Source: JAHEZL01 sp046074525
GTDB taxonomy: Bacteria > Bacteroidota > Bacteroidia > Flavobacteriales_C > GCA-002722245
Direction: 5' to 3'
Length of the DNA stretch: 64,000 nucleotides
Assembly (NCBI GenBank): GCA_046074525.1
Contig: JBJTOK010000038.1
Span: 124,001 to 188,000 of the forward strand
Shown here: positions 55,184 to 64,000 of the stretch, in pieces
Numbering within the stretch: position 1 is the stretch's first letter
Layout: each line of letters opens with the position of its first letter
Notes under the pieces: generated by a model
Told to the model about the DNA's origin: nothing
The model's database searches: none
Seen by the model: only the letters and a program-made list of their open reading frames with translations
Program-made: the position numbers and the translations under genes

Positions 55184-56269
55184 GAATTTGTGAATAGCCT
55201 CCACGATTCTTTCTGTTGACTGACCATCCCATTTCTCAGGAATTGCGCCCTTCTTGTATTGACCCGAAAGAATGCTTGATACATAATTTAGAATCACCTG
55301 TTCATCCAGCTCCAATAAAGTATTAGTTCCCACTCCCACAGTAATCGGTCGCTCTGTATTCGGCCTAACAGTAAGACAAGGTACTCCAAGGAAAGTAGTT
55401 TCCTCCTGAATACCCCCTGAATCCGTCACAACCCCTTTGGCATGGGTAATCAGATTCATAAAATCGAAATACCCCTGCGGCTCACACAACTCGATATTGG
55501 AGGATGAGAGCAAATCTTTAAATCCGTAATTCTCCGCGTTTTTAATAGTCCGCGGATGAATCGGAAAAATGATCTTTATGTCTTTTGAAATCTTGCTGAT
55601 GAGCTGAAAAATGAGTTTCAAATTGTGCTCATTGTCCACATTTGCCGGACGGTGAAAAGTCATCACCAGGTATTTTCCTTTCTCCAGATTATGCTTTTGC
55701 AACACAGTGCTCTTCTCTATTTTCCCTTTGAATTTAATCAGGGAATCAATCATGGTATTACCGGTGAAGATAATGTTTTCAGACTTCTTTCCTTCCTTAA
55801 GCAAATTTTCATTGCCCGACTTTTCTGTAGTGAAAAACAAAGCTGCCAGGTCATCCACCACAATACGGTTGATTTCTTCAGGCATCGTTTTATCGAAACT
55901 TCTCAGTCCGCTTTCAATATGAGCCACCGGGATATTGTAGCGTGAAGCCACAAAAGCACAGGCAAAAGTAGAATCCACATCACCCGGCACTACTACTAAA
56001 TCCGGTCTGTCATTTTTAATTTCTTTTTCAAACTGAAGCATGATGTCCGCAATAGGTGTCATCACGCTATCTCTTTTCAACTCAAACAATACATCTGGGG
56101 TGGGTATCTCTAATTCTTCAAAAAACACTTTGCTCATCTTGTAATCAAAGTGCTGACCTGTATGCAATAACTTAAACTGCAAATCGGGATACTTTGAAAA
56201 ACATTCTTTAAGACGCGTGATTTTAATGAGATTCGGGCGGGTACCAACACATACCAATACTTTCTTCAT
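55175..56269 (-). CDS. wecB: UDP-N-acetylglucosamine 2-epimerase (non-hydrolysing)
   Basis: Interconverts UDP-GlcNAc and UDP-ManNAc for surface polysaccharide synthesis. The 364-residue GT-B-fold protein starts at the ATG at 56269 (a TTG nine codons earlier is weaker). Motifs: GTRPN, LLHTGQHFDYKMS, VPGDVDSTFA, HIESGLRSFD with EEINR, TFHRPANVD, IFPIHPRT and TDSGGIQEE with TERPIT. The closest role partner in the window is the epimerase-GT4 pair 5 kb upstream. Confidence 0.93.
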   Translation of the reverse strand: MKKVLVCVGTRPNLIKITRLKECFSKYPDLQFKLLHTGQHFDYKMSKVFFEELEIPTPDVLFELKRDSVMTPIADIMLQFEKEIKNDRPDLVVVPGDVDSTFACAFVASRYNIPVAHIESGLRSFDKTMPEEINRIVVDDLAALFFTTEKSGNENLLKEGKKSENIIFTGNTMIDSLIKFKGKIEKSTVLQKHNLEKGKYLVMTFHRPANVDNEHNLKLIFQLISKISKDIKIIFPIHPRTIKNAENYGFKDLLSSSNIELCEPQGYFDFMNLITHAKGVVTDSGGIQEETTFLGVPCLTVRPNTERPITVGVGTNTLLELDEQVILNYVSSILSGQYKKGAIPEKWDGQSTERIVEAIHKFLN

Positions 56270-56334
56270 TTTGAGCTGTTTCGGATTAATTCCCAAATCT
56301 AAATAATTATGGCGGCTTTTTTAAAAATTCATTC

Positions 56335-56363
56335 TTGTCTTTTTTATTAAGATTGTATATTTG
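56335..56363 (+). promoter_or_regulatory. Promoter of the M1 peptidase gene
   Basis: TTG (56335-56337), an 18-nt spacer and TATATTTG (56356-56363) fit the Bacteroidota housekeeping consensus. Transcription would begin near 56370, about 13 nt before the ATG. Confidence 0.65.
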
Positions 56364-56382
56364 AAACGAATCATTTTTACCT

Positions 56383-59300
56383 ATGCGTTTTTTATACTTT
56401 ATCATAGCCCTCATTATCCCTGCAACCGGGATTTCCCAAATTTACGATCCTCTGCATCCGCCCAATTCATACAGGAATGCAACCAATCCCGAATACTGGA
56501 AAAATCGAAAACCTTACGAAGGCTATTGGCAGCAAGATGTGCACTACACCATCCAGGCTAAACTCGATGAAAGAACCCACATCATTAGCGGGAAGGAATT
56601 TCTTACTTATTGGAACAACTCTCCCGATTCCCTGAACTTTGTTTACTTCCACCTTTACCAAAATGCATTTCAGCCTGGCTCCTACTATGATAATCTGCTG
56701 AAGGAAAACGGATATCCTACACGTTACGGACAATACGAAGCCAGCAAAAAAGGTACTGAGATCGTTAGTATTAAAATCAATGGAGAGCTTGTAAAAACCG
56801 AACTCGACAATACCATTCTCAAAGTCTTTCTTCCAGAAGCCATCAAAGCTGGTGGCAAAGCGGCTTTTGAAATTGAATTCAAGACTTATTTCGACTCTGG
56901 CTCTTCACGCCGCAGAATGAAATTGTTCAAGGTAGCCCACGGCTACAAACACTTTGATGGAGTACACTGGTATCCGCGTATTAGCGTTTACGACCGTAAG
57001 TTTGGCTGGGACACCGACCAGCATCTGGATAAAGAATTTTATGGCGATTTCGGCACCTACGATGTGGAACTTACCATGGCCTCTAACTACGTTGTTGAAG
57101 CGACTGGCTTCCTCCAAAACCGAAATGAGGTTTTGCCTGAAGATCTGCGCAAAAAGCTCGACTTGAAAAACTTTGTCAACCGCAAATCAACCGACACCAT
57201 TACAATCATTACGCCTTACAATCCTAAAGAAACCAAAACGTGGATTTATCACGCCGAAAACGTACACGACTTTGCTTTTACCGCTGATCCTACTTACCGT
57301 ATCGACGAGAAGTACTGGGGCGATATCCAGTGCGTGGCTATGGTGCGTGAGCAAAATGCAGCAAAGTGGATCAACGCCGCCGATTACGCTTCAAAAGTCA
57401 TTAAAGTGTATTCGGAGAATTTCGGACAATACATTTATCCTAAAATGGTGGTGGCCGACGCTGAAGATGGAATGGAATATCCGATGCTGACCCTCGATGC
57501 CGGTCAGGATCCCAACTACCGCAGTCTGCTCGCCCACGAAATCGGCCACAACTGGTTCTTCGGAATGGTCGGCAGCAACGAAACTTACCGCGCTGCTCTT
57601 GATGAAGGGTTCACACAATTTCTGGATTCATGGGCTTATAAAATAATTGATGGCGACACTGTTTATCACCTTCCTTCTTCATCGGCCTACCACAGAAAAT
57701 TCCGCAAGGAAACTCTGGTAAGGAATTCAAGGGTTTTCGACAATTACATTTATACTGCTGCGCAACGCGACGACAGAACATTGAATACACACTCCAGCGA
57801 CTTCGACGGCGGATCTATCCGTCACGATGGTGGTTACGGACAGGTGTACTACAAAACTTCCACTATGCTATATAACCTGCAGTATGTGTTGGGCGACTCG
57901 CTTTTCCAGGCTGCCATGAAACATTATTTCAACCAGTGGAAAACCTGCCATCCTTACTTTGAAGACTTCAGGAATTCTATCATCAGCTATGCTCACGTTG
58001 ATTTGAACTGGTTTTTTGATCAATGGCTCGAAACCACTAAAGTGGTAGACTATTCGCTTAGCTGTATTAAAAAAGGAAAGGAAAAGGATCAATATATCCT
58101 CACCTTTAAAAGAAAGGGCGAAATGCAGATGCCTATCGACTTCCAGGTGATAAGTAACAGCGACAGTGTAGCCAATTACCATATTCCAAATACCTGGTTC
58201 GTAAAAAAGACTTCGGCTACTGTTCTGCCTAAATGGTACGGTTGGGGAAATTTGCAACCCGAGTATGAAGCTATCATCACTGTTCCCGGCGGGATTTATA
58301 ATGTAGTTATTGATCCCTCCAACCGACTGGCGGATGTGAACATGCTCAACAATTCAAAGAAACTTCCTTATATAGTTGATTTTGATGCGCGACTCAATAA
58401 TCCACTCAACCGCAGTCAGTACGAACTCAACTGGAGACCTGATTTGTGGTACAACAGGTACGATGGTGTAAAAGCCGGATTGCATCTCAATGGAAATTAC
58501 CTGAGAAACTTCCATGTTTTTGATCTTACTTTCTGGTTCAACACCGGAATGGGGCAAGCTGATTTCCCTTCTTCTGTATACATCAATAAATACAATGCTT
58601 TCTCTTACCGCATCAATTACAGCACCTTACTTCCTTGCCTGAGCAAAAACACAAAGATTGATGCGCATTCCAGCTTTTTGGATGGTTTGCAGCATTATGA
58701 ACTCGGAATGTCGAAATTCTCAAAAAGCAGGAATGATAAAGTGCGACTTTCCCTCAAAGCCTTGTACAGACAGAATGAGCATGATTTGAATTATCTTCTC
58801 CTTCCAAATGAATGGCTGGCCAATAAATGGAACAACACATTAAATCTTGATTACACTCACATATACCACTATCCTTCGGGACAGGGAGAAATCAAGATTG
58901 GTCTGCGCACTTCCGTTCTAGGCAGTAATTACGACTACTCCACTTTGCGCATTTCTGCGGTGAATCATTCCCGCATCGACAAGATGGTTTTCAGTACACG
59001 TTTCTTTGCTCAGGTAGGTACAGGAGCTAATGTTGCGCTCGAATCATCCTTGTTTGCTGCTGGTGCTAATCCGGAAGAAATGATGGACAATAAATACACG
59101 CGATCGGCTGGCGTTTTTTCGGCTGCTGATGCTGCTTTCAGCGAAAATACAGGAGTTTTCCATGCCGGTGGCGGATTAAACCTCCGTGGCTATAGCGGTT
59201 ACCTGATGGCAGAATCTTCTTCCACGGATCCATACATCCCCGGATACAAAGGTATTTCAGGAACATCGTTCAGCGCCGAATTGGAGTTCAGCGACTATTT

Positions 59301-59589
59301 CCGCTGGTTCCCAGCACGTGTGCGACAGTACATTGAATTTGATACTTACCTGTTCTCCGATGCAGGATTACTGGTTGTTCCGACAGGAAGCATACAAAAC
59401 CAATGGGGTACTTTCTCTGTTGATGCCGGAGCAGGAACGACATTCAAAATCAAGAAATTCGGAAGATTGGAAGCTGTGAAGCCTTTAGTGGTTCGCTTCG
59501 ACTTCCCGCTGTTCCTCAGCAGAACACCGTATGCGTCTCCTGATAATTTGCAGTTCAGATGGATCGTGGGTGTTAACAGAGCGTTTTAG
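56383..59589 (+). CDS. M1 family metallopeptidase fused to an outer-membrane-barrel-like C-terminal domain
   Basis: A 1068-residue exported protein with signal peptide MRFLYFIIALIIPATGIS. The aminopeptidase N-like M1 part (about 30-640) has an N-terminal beta domain, the GMEYPM exopeptidase-type motif, and the zinc site HEIGH (His385, Glu386, His389) with third ligand Glu408 in DEGFTQF. From about 650 to the end the sequence is rich in alternating aromatic and polar strands, contains GLNLRGYSGY (about residue 930), similar to the RGY motif of Omp85 barrels, and ends GVNRAF with a C-terminal Phe. The protease would therefore be held in the outer membrane. Substrate unknown. It has its own promoter. 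Confidence 0.88.
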   Translation: MRFLYFIIALIIPATGISQIYDPLHPPNSYRNATNPEYWKNRKPYEGYWQQDVHYTIQAKLDERTHIISGKEFLTYWNNSPDSLNFVYFHLYQNAFQPGSYYDNLLKENGYPTRYGQYEASKKGTEIVSIKINGELVKTELDNTILKVFLPEAIKAGGKAAFEIEFKTYFDSGSSRRRMKLFKVAHGYKHFDGVHWYPRISVYDRKFGWDTDQHLDKEFYGDFGTYDVELTMASNYVVEATGFLQNRNEVLPEDLRKKLDLKNFVNRKSTDTITIITPYNPKETKTWIYHAENVHDFAFTADPTYRIDEKYWGDIQCVAMVREQNAAKWINAADYASKVIKVYSENFGQYIYPKMVVADAEDGMEYPMLTLDAGQDPNYRSLLAHEIGHNWFFGMVGSNETYRAALDEGFTQFLDSWAYKIIDGDTVYHLPSSSAYHRKFRKETLVRNSRVFDNYIYTAAQRDDRTLNTHSSDFDGGSIRHDGGYGQVYYKTSTMLYNLQYVLGDSLFQAAMKHYFNQWKTCHPYFEDFRNSIISYAHVDLNWFFDQWLETTKVVDYSLSCIKKGKEKDQYILTFKRKGEMQMPIDFQVISNSDSVANYHIPNTWFVKKTSATVLPKWYGWGNLQPEYEAIITVPGGIYNVVIDPSNRLADVNMLNNSKKLPYIVDFDARLNNPLNRSQYELNWRPDLWYNRYDGVKAGLHLNGNYLRNFHVFDLTFWFNTGMGQADFPSSVYINKYNAFSYRINYSTLLPCLSKNTKIDAHSSFLDGLQHYELGMSKFSKSRNDKVRLSLKALYRQNEHDLNYLLLPNEWLANKWNNTLNLDYTHIYHYPSGQGEIKIGLRTSVLGSNYDYSTLRISAVNHSRIDKMVFSTRFFAQVGTGANVALESSLFAAGANPEEMMDNKYTRSAGVFSAADAAFSENTGVFHAGGGLNLRGYSGYLMAESSSTDPYIPGYKGISGTSFSAELEFSDYFRWFPARVRQYIEFDTYLFSDAGLLVVPTGSIQNQWGTFSVDAGAGTTFKIKKFGRLEAVKPLVVRFDFPLFLSRTPYASPDNLQFRWIVGVNRAF

Positions 59590-59602
59590 AGAAGAGAGGG
59601 GA

Positions 59603-60433
59603 TTACACCAATCTTATTCCATCCTCTTCAAGAAGAATCAGGCGTTTTTTATAAAGAACGCCCACTGCCTTCTTGAAAGTTTTTTTGCTTTCCCCAAAGA
59701 TCTGGTAAATGATTTCGGGAGAAGATTTATCGGTGACGCGGAGCAAACCTCCATTTTCTTTAATCTTATCAAGGATACGATCTTCCAGCGATTCCACCTT
59801 GGCAAAACCAGTTTTACTTAAAGAAATATCCAGCTTTTCATCTTGGCGTATTTTTTTGAGATACCCCTTCAGCTTATCGCCGGCTTTGAGCGGGCGGAAA
59901 ACTTCGTTTTCATAAACCACTCCCCAAAATTTACTGTTCACAATCACCTTGAAACCGAGATCGGTTTTGTTCACCACCAGCAGATCCACTTCCTCCCCTT
60001 CTTCAATATCAAGCGCATAGTTATCAAGATACTTATCGAGTTTGGCTGTAGCGGCAATTCTTCCGCTTTGCTCATCAAAATAGATGAACACCACATACCA
60101 ACGCCCCACTTCCATATCCATCTTTTGTTCGCGGAAAGGAACCAGAATATCCTTCATCAATCCCCAATCCATGAAAGCGCCAATCTGATTAACAGCGGCA
60201 ACCTTTAAACAGGCAAACTCCCCCACTTGTCCACGTGGCGTTTCTGTAGTCGCAATGAGCCGGTCGCTGGAATCCAGGTAAAGAAACACCATTACTTCAT
60301 CGCCAGGTTTCGTCCCTTTTGGCACATATCTTTTTGGCATCAGTATTTCACCATGCTCCTCGCCATCGAGATAAACCCCGAATTCAACCAACTTCACCAC
60401 CTTCATGGTATTGTACTTTCCTATTGAGATCAT
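59603..60433 (-). CDS. cvfB: CvfB/YitL-like S1 domain RNA-binding protein
   Basis: A 276-residue protein of the CvfB family with three S1-like OB folds (about 1-65, 66-140, 145-215; for example FGVYLDGEEHGEILMP, GAFMDWGLMKDILVP, FWGVVYENEVFRPLKAGD) and a C-terminal winged helix (about 220-276). Family members bind RNA and affect expression of other genes; the target here is unknown. It starts 4 nt after the acyl-CoA reductase gene ends, so the two are cotranscribed. Confidence 0.9.
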   Translation of the reverse strand: MISIGKYNTMKVVKLVEFGVYLDGEEHGEILMPKRYVPKGTKPGDEVMVFLYLDSSDRLIATTETPRGQVGEFACLKVAAVNQIGAFMDWGLMKDILVPFREQKMDMEVGRWYVVFIYFDEQSGRIAATAKLDKYLDNYALDIEEGEEVDLLVVNKTDLGFKVIVNSKFWGVVYENEVFRPLKAGDKLKGYLKKIRQDEKLDISLSKTGFAKVESLEDRILDKIKENGGLLRVTDKSSPEIIYQIFGESKKTFKKAVGVLYKKRLILLEEDGIRLV

Positions 60434-60437
60434 AATT

Positions 60438-61487
60438 TTAATTTAATCCGGTTAAAAACTTCATGGTATCTACTCCATCTGCATAATCGCAAAGGCCTGG
60501 CGACTGAGCTGCTCCGAAAGGCAATCCTCCTTTACAAGCACCTACCACACATTGTATTTTTTCATTGTATTTTGTAAAAAAAGGTTCCAGCTCAGCAGGG
60601 TCTGAATAAAACTCGTAATTCAATACAGATACGGCTGTAAAAGGGCTTTCCGCTTCTTTCAAGAATATAAATCCGCCATCAATGAAAGGATCCTTATTCA
60701 GCAACATCACTGCTTTTTGATATTCCAGGTTATTCTGGTATTTGTTGTTTTCAAGATAAGGAAGAATGCTCTTGAATGCTTCCATCAAAGTAGAGAAGGT
60801 GTAATTATGCGGTACAAAAATCTTGGCTACGTTGCGGCAGCCTAATCCGTAATACTGGAATACATCTTTCGCCAGCAATTGTAAATCACTTAGAGATTCC
60901 CTGCCATTCAACACCGCTACCGAAATACGGTTTTTGCGGATGATGTGCGGATATTTCCCGAAATAATACTCGAAGTAGCGCGATGAATTGTCGCTGCCTG
61001 TTGCAATTACAGCATCAAAGCCCTTGGCAGGTCTTTCCACAAATTCTACTTCTTCCTTAAAGCGGGGTTCGGTTTCATATAGCATTTCCATCAAAGCGGG
61101 CAAGAGTTTATGGTCGTCAGAAGACAACTTCACTATCGCCCTGTTCCCGGAAACCAAAACGCATAACAAATCATGAAAGCCTACCATCGGAATATTTCCT
61201 GCCATCACGATCAATACATTTTTTTTGTTTTTCAGTGCAGCAATGTCTTTGCTGTAGGAAGACACCCAGCAGGTTAGATTTTCAACTTTCAGAAAAGCCT
61301 GTATCCCTTCACAAGCATTGATAACAGAGGCTTCTGAAAACCAGCCGTTATAACTTTTGACAAGGGGGATGATTGCATGGAATTTCTCTTCGGCGGCACT
61401 TAAAATAGTTCCTTCCTTGTAGGTAATAATTTTACCCAGCGCTTCTCCCAGCTTCACCAGTGCAGATATTCTATGGTCTAAATTCAT
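60438..61487 (-). CDS. LuxC-like acyl-CoA reductase
   Basis: A 349-residue protein of the LuxC acyl-CoA reductase family, which reduces fatty acyl groups to aldehydes with NADPH in an aldehyde-dehydrogenase fold. Visible parts are MAGNIPMVGFHDLL, KLSSDDHKLLPAL, IATGSDNSSRYFEYYF and GLGCRNVAKIFVP, which holds the likely catalytic Cys. No luxD, luxE or luciferase is nearby, so light emission is not implied. It is divergent from a ferredoxin gene 56 nt away, a pairing I have seen in Bacteroidota, which suggests a shared lipid or redox pathway. Confidence 0.88.
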   Translation of the reverse strand: MNLDHRISALVKLGEALGKIITYKEGTILSAAEEKFHAIIPLVKSYNGWFSEASVINACEGIQAFLKVENLTCWVSSYSKDIAALKNKKNVLIVMAGNIPMVGFHDLLCVLVSGNRAIVKLSSDDHKLLPALMEMLYETEPRFKEEVEFVERPAKGFDAVIATGSDNSSRYFEYYFGKYPHIIRKNRISVAVLNGRESLSDLQLLAKDVFQYYGLGCRNVAKIFVPHNYTFSTLMEAFKSILPYLENNKYQNNLEYQKAVMLLNKDPFIDGGFIFLKEAESPFTAVSVLNYEFYSDPAELEPFFTKYNEKIQCVVGACKGGLPFGAAQSPGLCDYADGVDTMKFLTGLN

Positions 61488-61543
61488 TTATTAATAAACT
61501 ATTTGTATTTTCGCCTCCAAATTAACACAATAATTATTGACTC

Positions 61544-61891
61544 ATGGCTATAATGATCACAGAAGAATGCATTAACTGCGGCGCCTGCGAACCAGAATGT
61601 CCGAACAATGCAATTTACGAAGGTGGAGTTGAATGGAGATTATCCGACGGCACATCTATCAAAGGCAACGTAACCACACCAACAGGAAACAGCTACGATG
61701 CCGCTGCAGCCCACGAACCGAATGCTACAGACGTATATTATATAGTATCCGACAAATGCACAGAATGCAAAGGCTTCCACGATGAACCACAATGCGCTTC
61801 TGTTTGTCCGGTAGACTGCTGCGTAGATGATCCTGCACACAGAGAATCAGAGGAATTACTCCTTGCCAAGAAGGATTTCCTGCACCTGTAA
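61544..61891 (+). CDS. 4Fe-4S dicluster ferredoxin
   Basis: A 115-residue cytoplasmic electron carrier. The first cluster motif is CINCGACEPECPNN (CxxCxxCxxxCP) and the second is the spaced form CTECKGFHDEPQCASVCPVDCC, with an insertion of about 40 residues between them as in the Alvin/YfhL-type group. A terminator follows 22 nt after the stop. It is divergent from the acyl-CoA reductase gene and is a plausible electron donor for it or a partner pathway. Confidence 0.95.
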   Translation: MAIMITEECINCGACEPECPNNAIYEGGVEWRLSDGTSIKGNVTTPTGNSYDAAAAHEPNATDVYYIVSDKCTECKGFHDEPQCASVCPVDCCVDDPAHRESEELLLAKKDFLHL

Positions 61892-61913
61892 AACAATCTC
61901 TGTTAATAAAAAT

Positions 61914-61945
61914 AAACCCCGTCCACAATAAGGACGGGGTTTTTG
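61914..61945 (+). terminator. Intrinsic terminator after the ferredoxin gene
   Basis: An 11-bp stem (AAACCCCGTCC / GGACGGGGTTT) with a 7-nt loop and a T tract. Confidence 0.92.
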
Positions 61946-61975
61946 CTTTATACTTGTACCAATCATTGGAAGCGC

Positions 61976-62938
61976 TTGAAAATCCGTATCAGCATAATAC
62001 TATTGCTCTTTTCACTGTCGCTGAAGGCAGAGAATAATCCTGCTGATTTCAAGCTGCTCGAAGACTCCCTGATCAACATATTTCAAACGATAGAAGGAAA
62101 AGAAAGCGACGATGCCGCAAAACTATCATCGAATGATGCTTTCCGCATACTATTGAAAAACACCTTGCTTCTCCCCGCTTCTTATAAATATGAATTCCGC
62201 GAACTGAAAAGCATTTCTATCCTTACAGCTTCCGACAGGAAATTCAGGATATTTTCATGGGGTTTTGCTACATCCGATGGCGTTTATCATTACTATGGTT
62301 TCACGCAATACAATGATAAAAAGAACAAAAAAATCATTTTACGCGAACTCCAGGACAACAATACTCCACTTAATGAATACAGCAAATACAGCGACTCCAC
62401 ATGGTATGGGGCTGTTTACTACGAGCTGGTTCCTCGCAAAAAGAAAAGTGATAGTTGTTATGTTTTACTGGGCTGGGACGGCAACGACTGGATGTCGAAA
62501 AAAAGAATTATTGAGCCCGTTTATTTCAGTCGTGATGGTAAAATCAATTTTGGAAATCCGCTTTTTAAGGAAAAAGAAGTCGCATTAGCTAAAGTGAAAA
62601 AAACTGACAAGCCTGTACGTACAATAAAAAAAGAAAGCACCGGCAAGGAAAAACAACGCATCGTTTTTGAATATGCCGCAAAAGCAGCCATGTCGCTACA
62701 CTACAAAAGAGATATGAAAATGATCGTATTTGACCACTTGGCACCAAGCGATCCGATGTATACGAATATGTTTATGTTTTACGCTCCCGACTTCAGTTAC
62801 GATGCGTACTATTACAAAAAGAAAAACTGGTATCTGAATAAGAATGTAGATGTACGAAACAAGAAAATCATCAAAGCCCAACCTTATCAACCTGCAAACG
62901 ACGAAGACATCAAATTGAAAAAACCGTTATTCAAGTAA
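61976..62938 (+). CDS. Exported protein of unknown function
   Basis: A 320-residue protein. The TTG at 61976 is chosen because it yields the signal peptide MKIRISIILLLFSLSLKA; earlier in-frame starts lie in the ferredoxin terminator, and no ATG is present upstream. The mature part is beta-rich with aromatic clusters (FSWGFATSDGVYHYYGFTQYN, given as FSWGFATSDG and YHYYGF; YVLLGWDGND; FMFYAPDFSYDAYY) and two basic low-complexity stretches. Such proteins recur in Bacteroidota without known function. The next gene converges with no gap. Confidence 0.72.
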   Translation: MKIRISIILLLFSLSLKAENNPADFKLLEDSLINIFQTIEGKESDDAAKLSSNDAFRILLKNTLLLPASYKYEFRELKSISILTASDRKFRIFSWGFATSDGVYHYYGFTQYNDKKNKKIILRELQDNNTPLNEYSKYSDSTWYGAVYYELVPRKKKSDSCYVLLGWDGNDWMSKKRIIEPVYFSRDGKINFGNPLFKEKEVALAKVKKTDKPVRTIKKESTGKEKQRIVFEYAAKAAMSLHYKRDMKMIVFDHLAPSDPMYTNMFMFYAPDFSYDAYYYKKKNWYLNKNVDVRNKKIIKAQPYQPANDEDIKLKKPLFK

Positions 62939-64000
62939 TTACTCCCCTTCCGTTTTCTCCATGCTTTCCATTTGTTTCTTTGCTCTCTCTTCATCAATTT
63001 TTCTTTGATTGAGGGTACGCAGATAATATTTAGAGCTCTTGTTTCCCGCTTCAACAGCCTTTTGCGCCCACTCTATGGCTTTGTCCAATTGCCCATCAAT
63101 TTCATAAGCCACTGCAATATTGTGCGCAGCTCTTCCTCTTATTTTTGGCTTCTCAGCACTCTTATATACCTCCTGCCATATTTTAGCACCTTCGGCGTAA
63201 TTTTCGTTGGTAATAAAAAGTCGGGCATCTTTCATCGCAGGATTTCCCCCTGTATAAAAAGAGCGGTTCACCATCATGGCTACAGGTGCAATTCGCAAAG
63301 CATAAGACTCACCATTTTTCCGGGCCAGCTCCCCGACTACCATTGAATATTGAGGCAAGGCACTTTCAGCATCGGTAGTGCTAATTCCTTTTGCAGACGA
63401 CGATCTACTTTCCCTTGTTCTGTATTCATCCACAATTTTTTGTGTGGAAGGATCATAAATTCTCCAGCCGGTGATTACTTCTACCGTCATGCTCACTACA
63501 TTAATTACCTGCGTTTGTGTGATGCCGTTTTTGACGATACTCTGGTTTTCATTACTCCAGCGCAGACTCTTATTTGTATCAAAAACTTCAAGCACTACGA
63601 GCGCATCCACTTTATTCTTTTCACACAACTCTCTTATAAGGTCCCAGTTTAAAAGAGTTGAAAAACCTATTGATCCGTTATTTGTAAGGTTCACTCCCTG
63701 AATTTGGTAAACAGTAAATCTTTCTGTTTTTGATAATTCGAAAATCATTCCTGCCATTGCTTCATTGGCTGAATATTTATCCTGATAAGCATTTTCTCCT
63801 GAAAACATTCCTTCCACTACATTCAAAGCTTTCCCTGATTTATCCGGATGACTGCGATCAACAATTCCCAATCTTTTAATATGTCCAGGAACATCAATAT
63901 CCGCAGGCTTCATCACTTTCACTGTGGCAGGAGATGTTGCAACACAAGAATAAAAAAAGGAAACAACCACAGCGGTGAATGTAAGTAAAAGAGCATTTTT
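62939..64000 (-). CDS. DUF6340 family lipoprotein with TPR-like C-terminus (5' end cut by window edge)
   Basis: The frame is open to the right edge; the GTG at 63970 is internal. Reading back from the edge gives (M)KNALLLTFTAVVVSFFYSC, a lipobox signal, so only the start codon is probably missing. The sequence fits DUF6340: MKPADIDVPGHIKRLGIVDRS in part, a middle beta domain (VSMTVEVITGWRIYDPSTQKIVDEY) and a C-terminal helical pair with TPR features (RGRAAHNIAVAYEIDGQLDKA, WAQKAVEAG) ending in a basic-acidic coil. Function is unknown; it may help assemble an envelope structure. Confidence 0.8.
   Translation of the reverse strand, partial: KNALLLTFTAVVVSFFYSCVATSPATVKVMKPADIDVPGHIKRLGIVDRSHPDKSGKALNVVEGMFSGENAYQDKYSANEAMAGMIFELSKTERFTVYQIQGVNLTNNGSIGFSTLLNWDLIRELCEKNKVDALVVLEVFDTNKSLRWSNENQSIVKNGITQTQVINVVSMTVEVITGWRIYDPSTQKIVDEYRTRESRSSSAKGISTTDAESALPQYSMVVGELARKNGESYALRIAPVAMMVNRSFYTGGNPAMKDARLFITNENYAEGAKIWQEVYKSAEKPKIRGRAAHNIAVAYEIDGQLDKAIEWAQKAVEAGNKSSKYYLRTLNQRKIDEERAKKQMESMEKTEGE

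Overview
The window looks like a chromosome segment of a Bacteroidota bacterium, probably a cellulose-degrading or gliding relative of Cytophaga, Sporocytophaga or Chitinophaga. The evidence is two secreted multimodular glycoside hydrolases ending in type IX secretion (T9SS) sorting domains (one type A, one CHU_C/type B), a PorE-like OmpA protein, a lipidated TamA (TamL), many Bacteroidota-specific families (DUF2797, DUF493, DUF4783, DUF6340, DUF2279) and promoter motifs of the form TTTG-N16-19-TAnnTTTG. Base composition looks even, and I saw no rRNA, tRNA, CRISPR array, transposase or phage gene. The class cannot be fixed from this sequence alone.

Layout. 1-1.6 kb: 3' part of a GH9-type cellulase with Ig-like modules and a T9SS tail. 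1.6-9.2 kb (mostly minus strand): DUF2797, DUF493, a LacX-like epimerase, fabI, a Dph6-like PP-loop ATPase, a beta-propeller lipoprotein with a 42-residue lipoprotein just upstream, a DUF2279 protein and a phosphohexomutase. 9.2-15.2 kb: rarA, a PorE-like OmpA protein, queE and a TPR-PrsW membrane protease. 15.4-22.1 kb: a complete trpEGDCFBA operon on the minus strand, preceded by a previously unannotated-looking trp leader peptide (three Trp codons in 19 residues) and a strong intrinsic terminator, which is a textbook attenuator layout. A 75-nt near-perfect inverted repeat sits between trpG and trpD. 22.2-31.4 kb: DUF4442 protein, a MORN/YwqK-like exported protein, a small conserved protein and a 2500-residue GH8 enzyme with DUF11, Ig-like, eight SprB-like and two PKD modules.

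31.9-48.7 kb: clpB, a leucine-rich-repeat protein, an M23/LysM peptidase, a GT39 membrane glycosyltransferase, WD40 and small secreted proteins, a Nudix CoA hydrolase, mazG, apbE, a TrmH-type RNA methyltransferase divergent from tamL, accD-fbaA, DUF2306 and a cold-shock protein. 48.8-56.3 kb: surface-polysaccharide genes (epimerase, GT4, polytopic membrane protein, wecB) around rlmH and a DUF4783-nadC-YihY operon. 56.4-64 kb: an M1 peptidase fused to an outer-membrane-barrel-like C-terminus, cvfB, a LuxC-like acyl-CoA reductase divergent from a ferredoxin, a secreted unknown and the 3' part of a DUF6340 lipoprotein.

Most genes are core metabolism and envelope biogenesis. The accessory themes are secreted polysaccharide degradation (GH9, GH8), T9SS/outer-membrane assembly (PorE-like, TamL), and possible surface capture of a cofactor (propeller lipoprotein plus PP-loop enzyme). 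The most informative regulatory observation is the trp attenuator.
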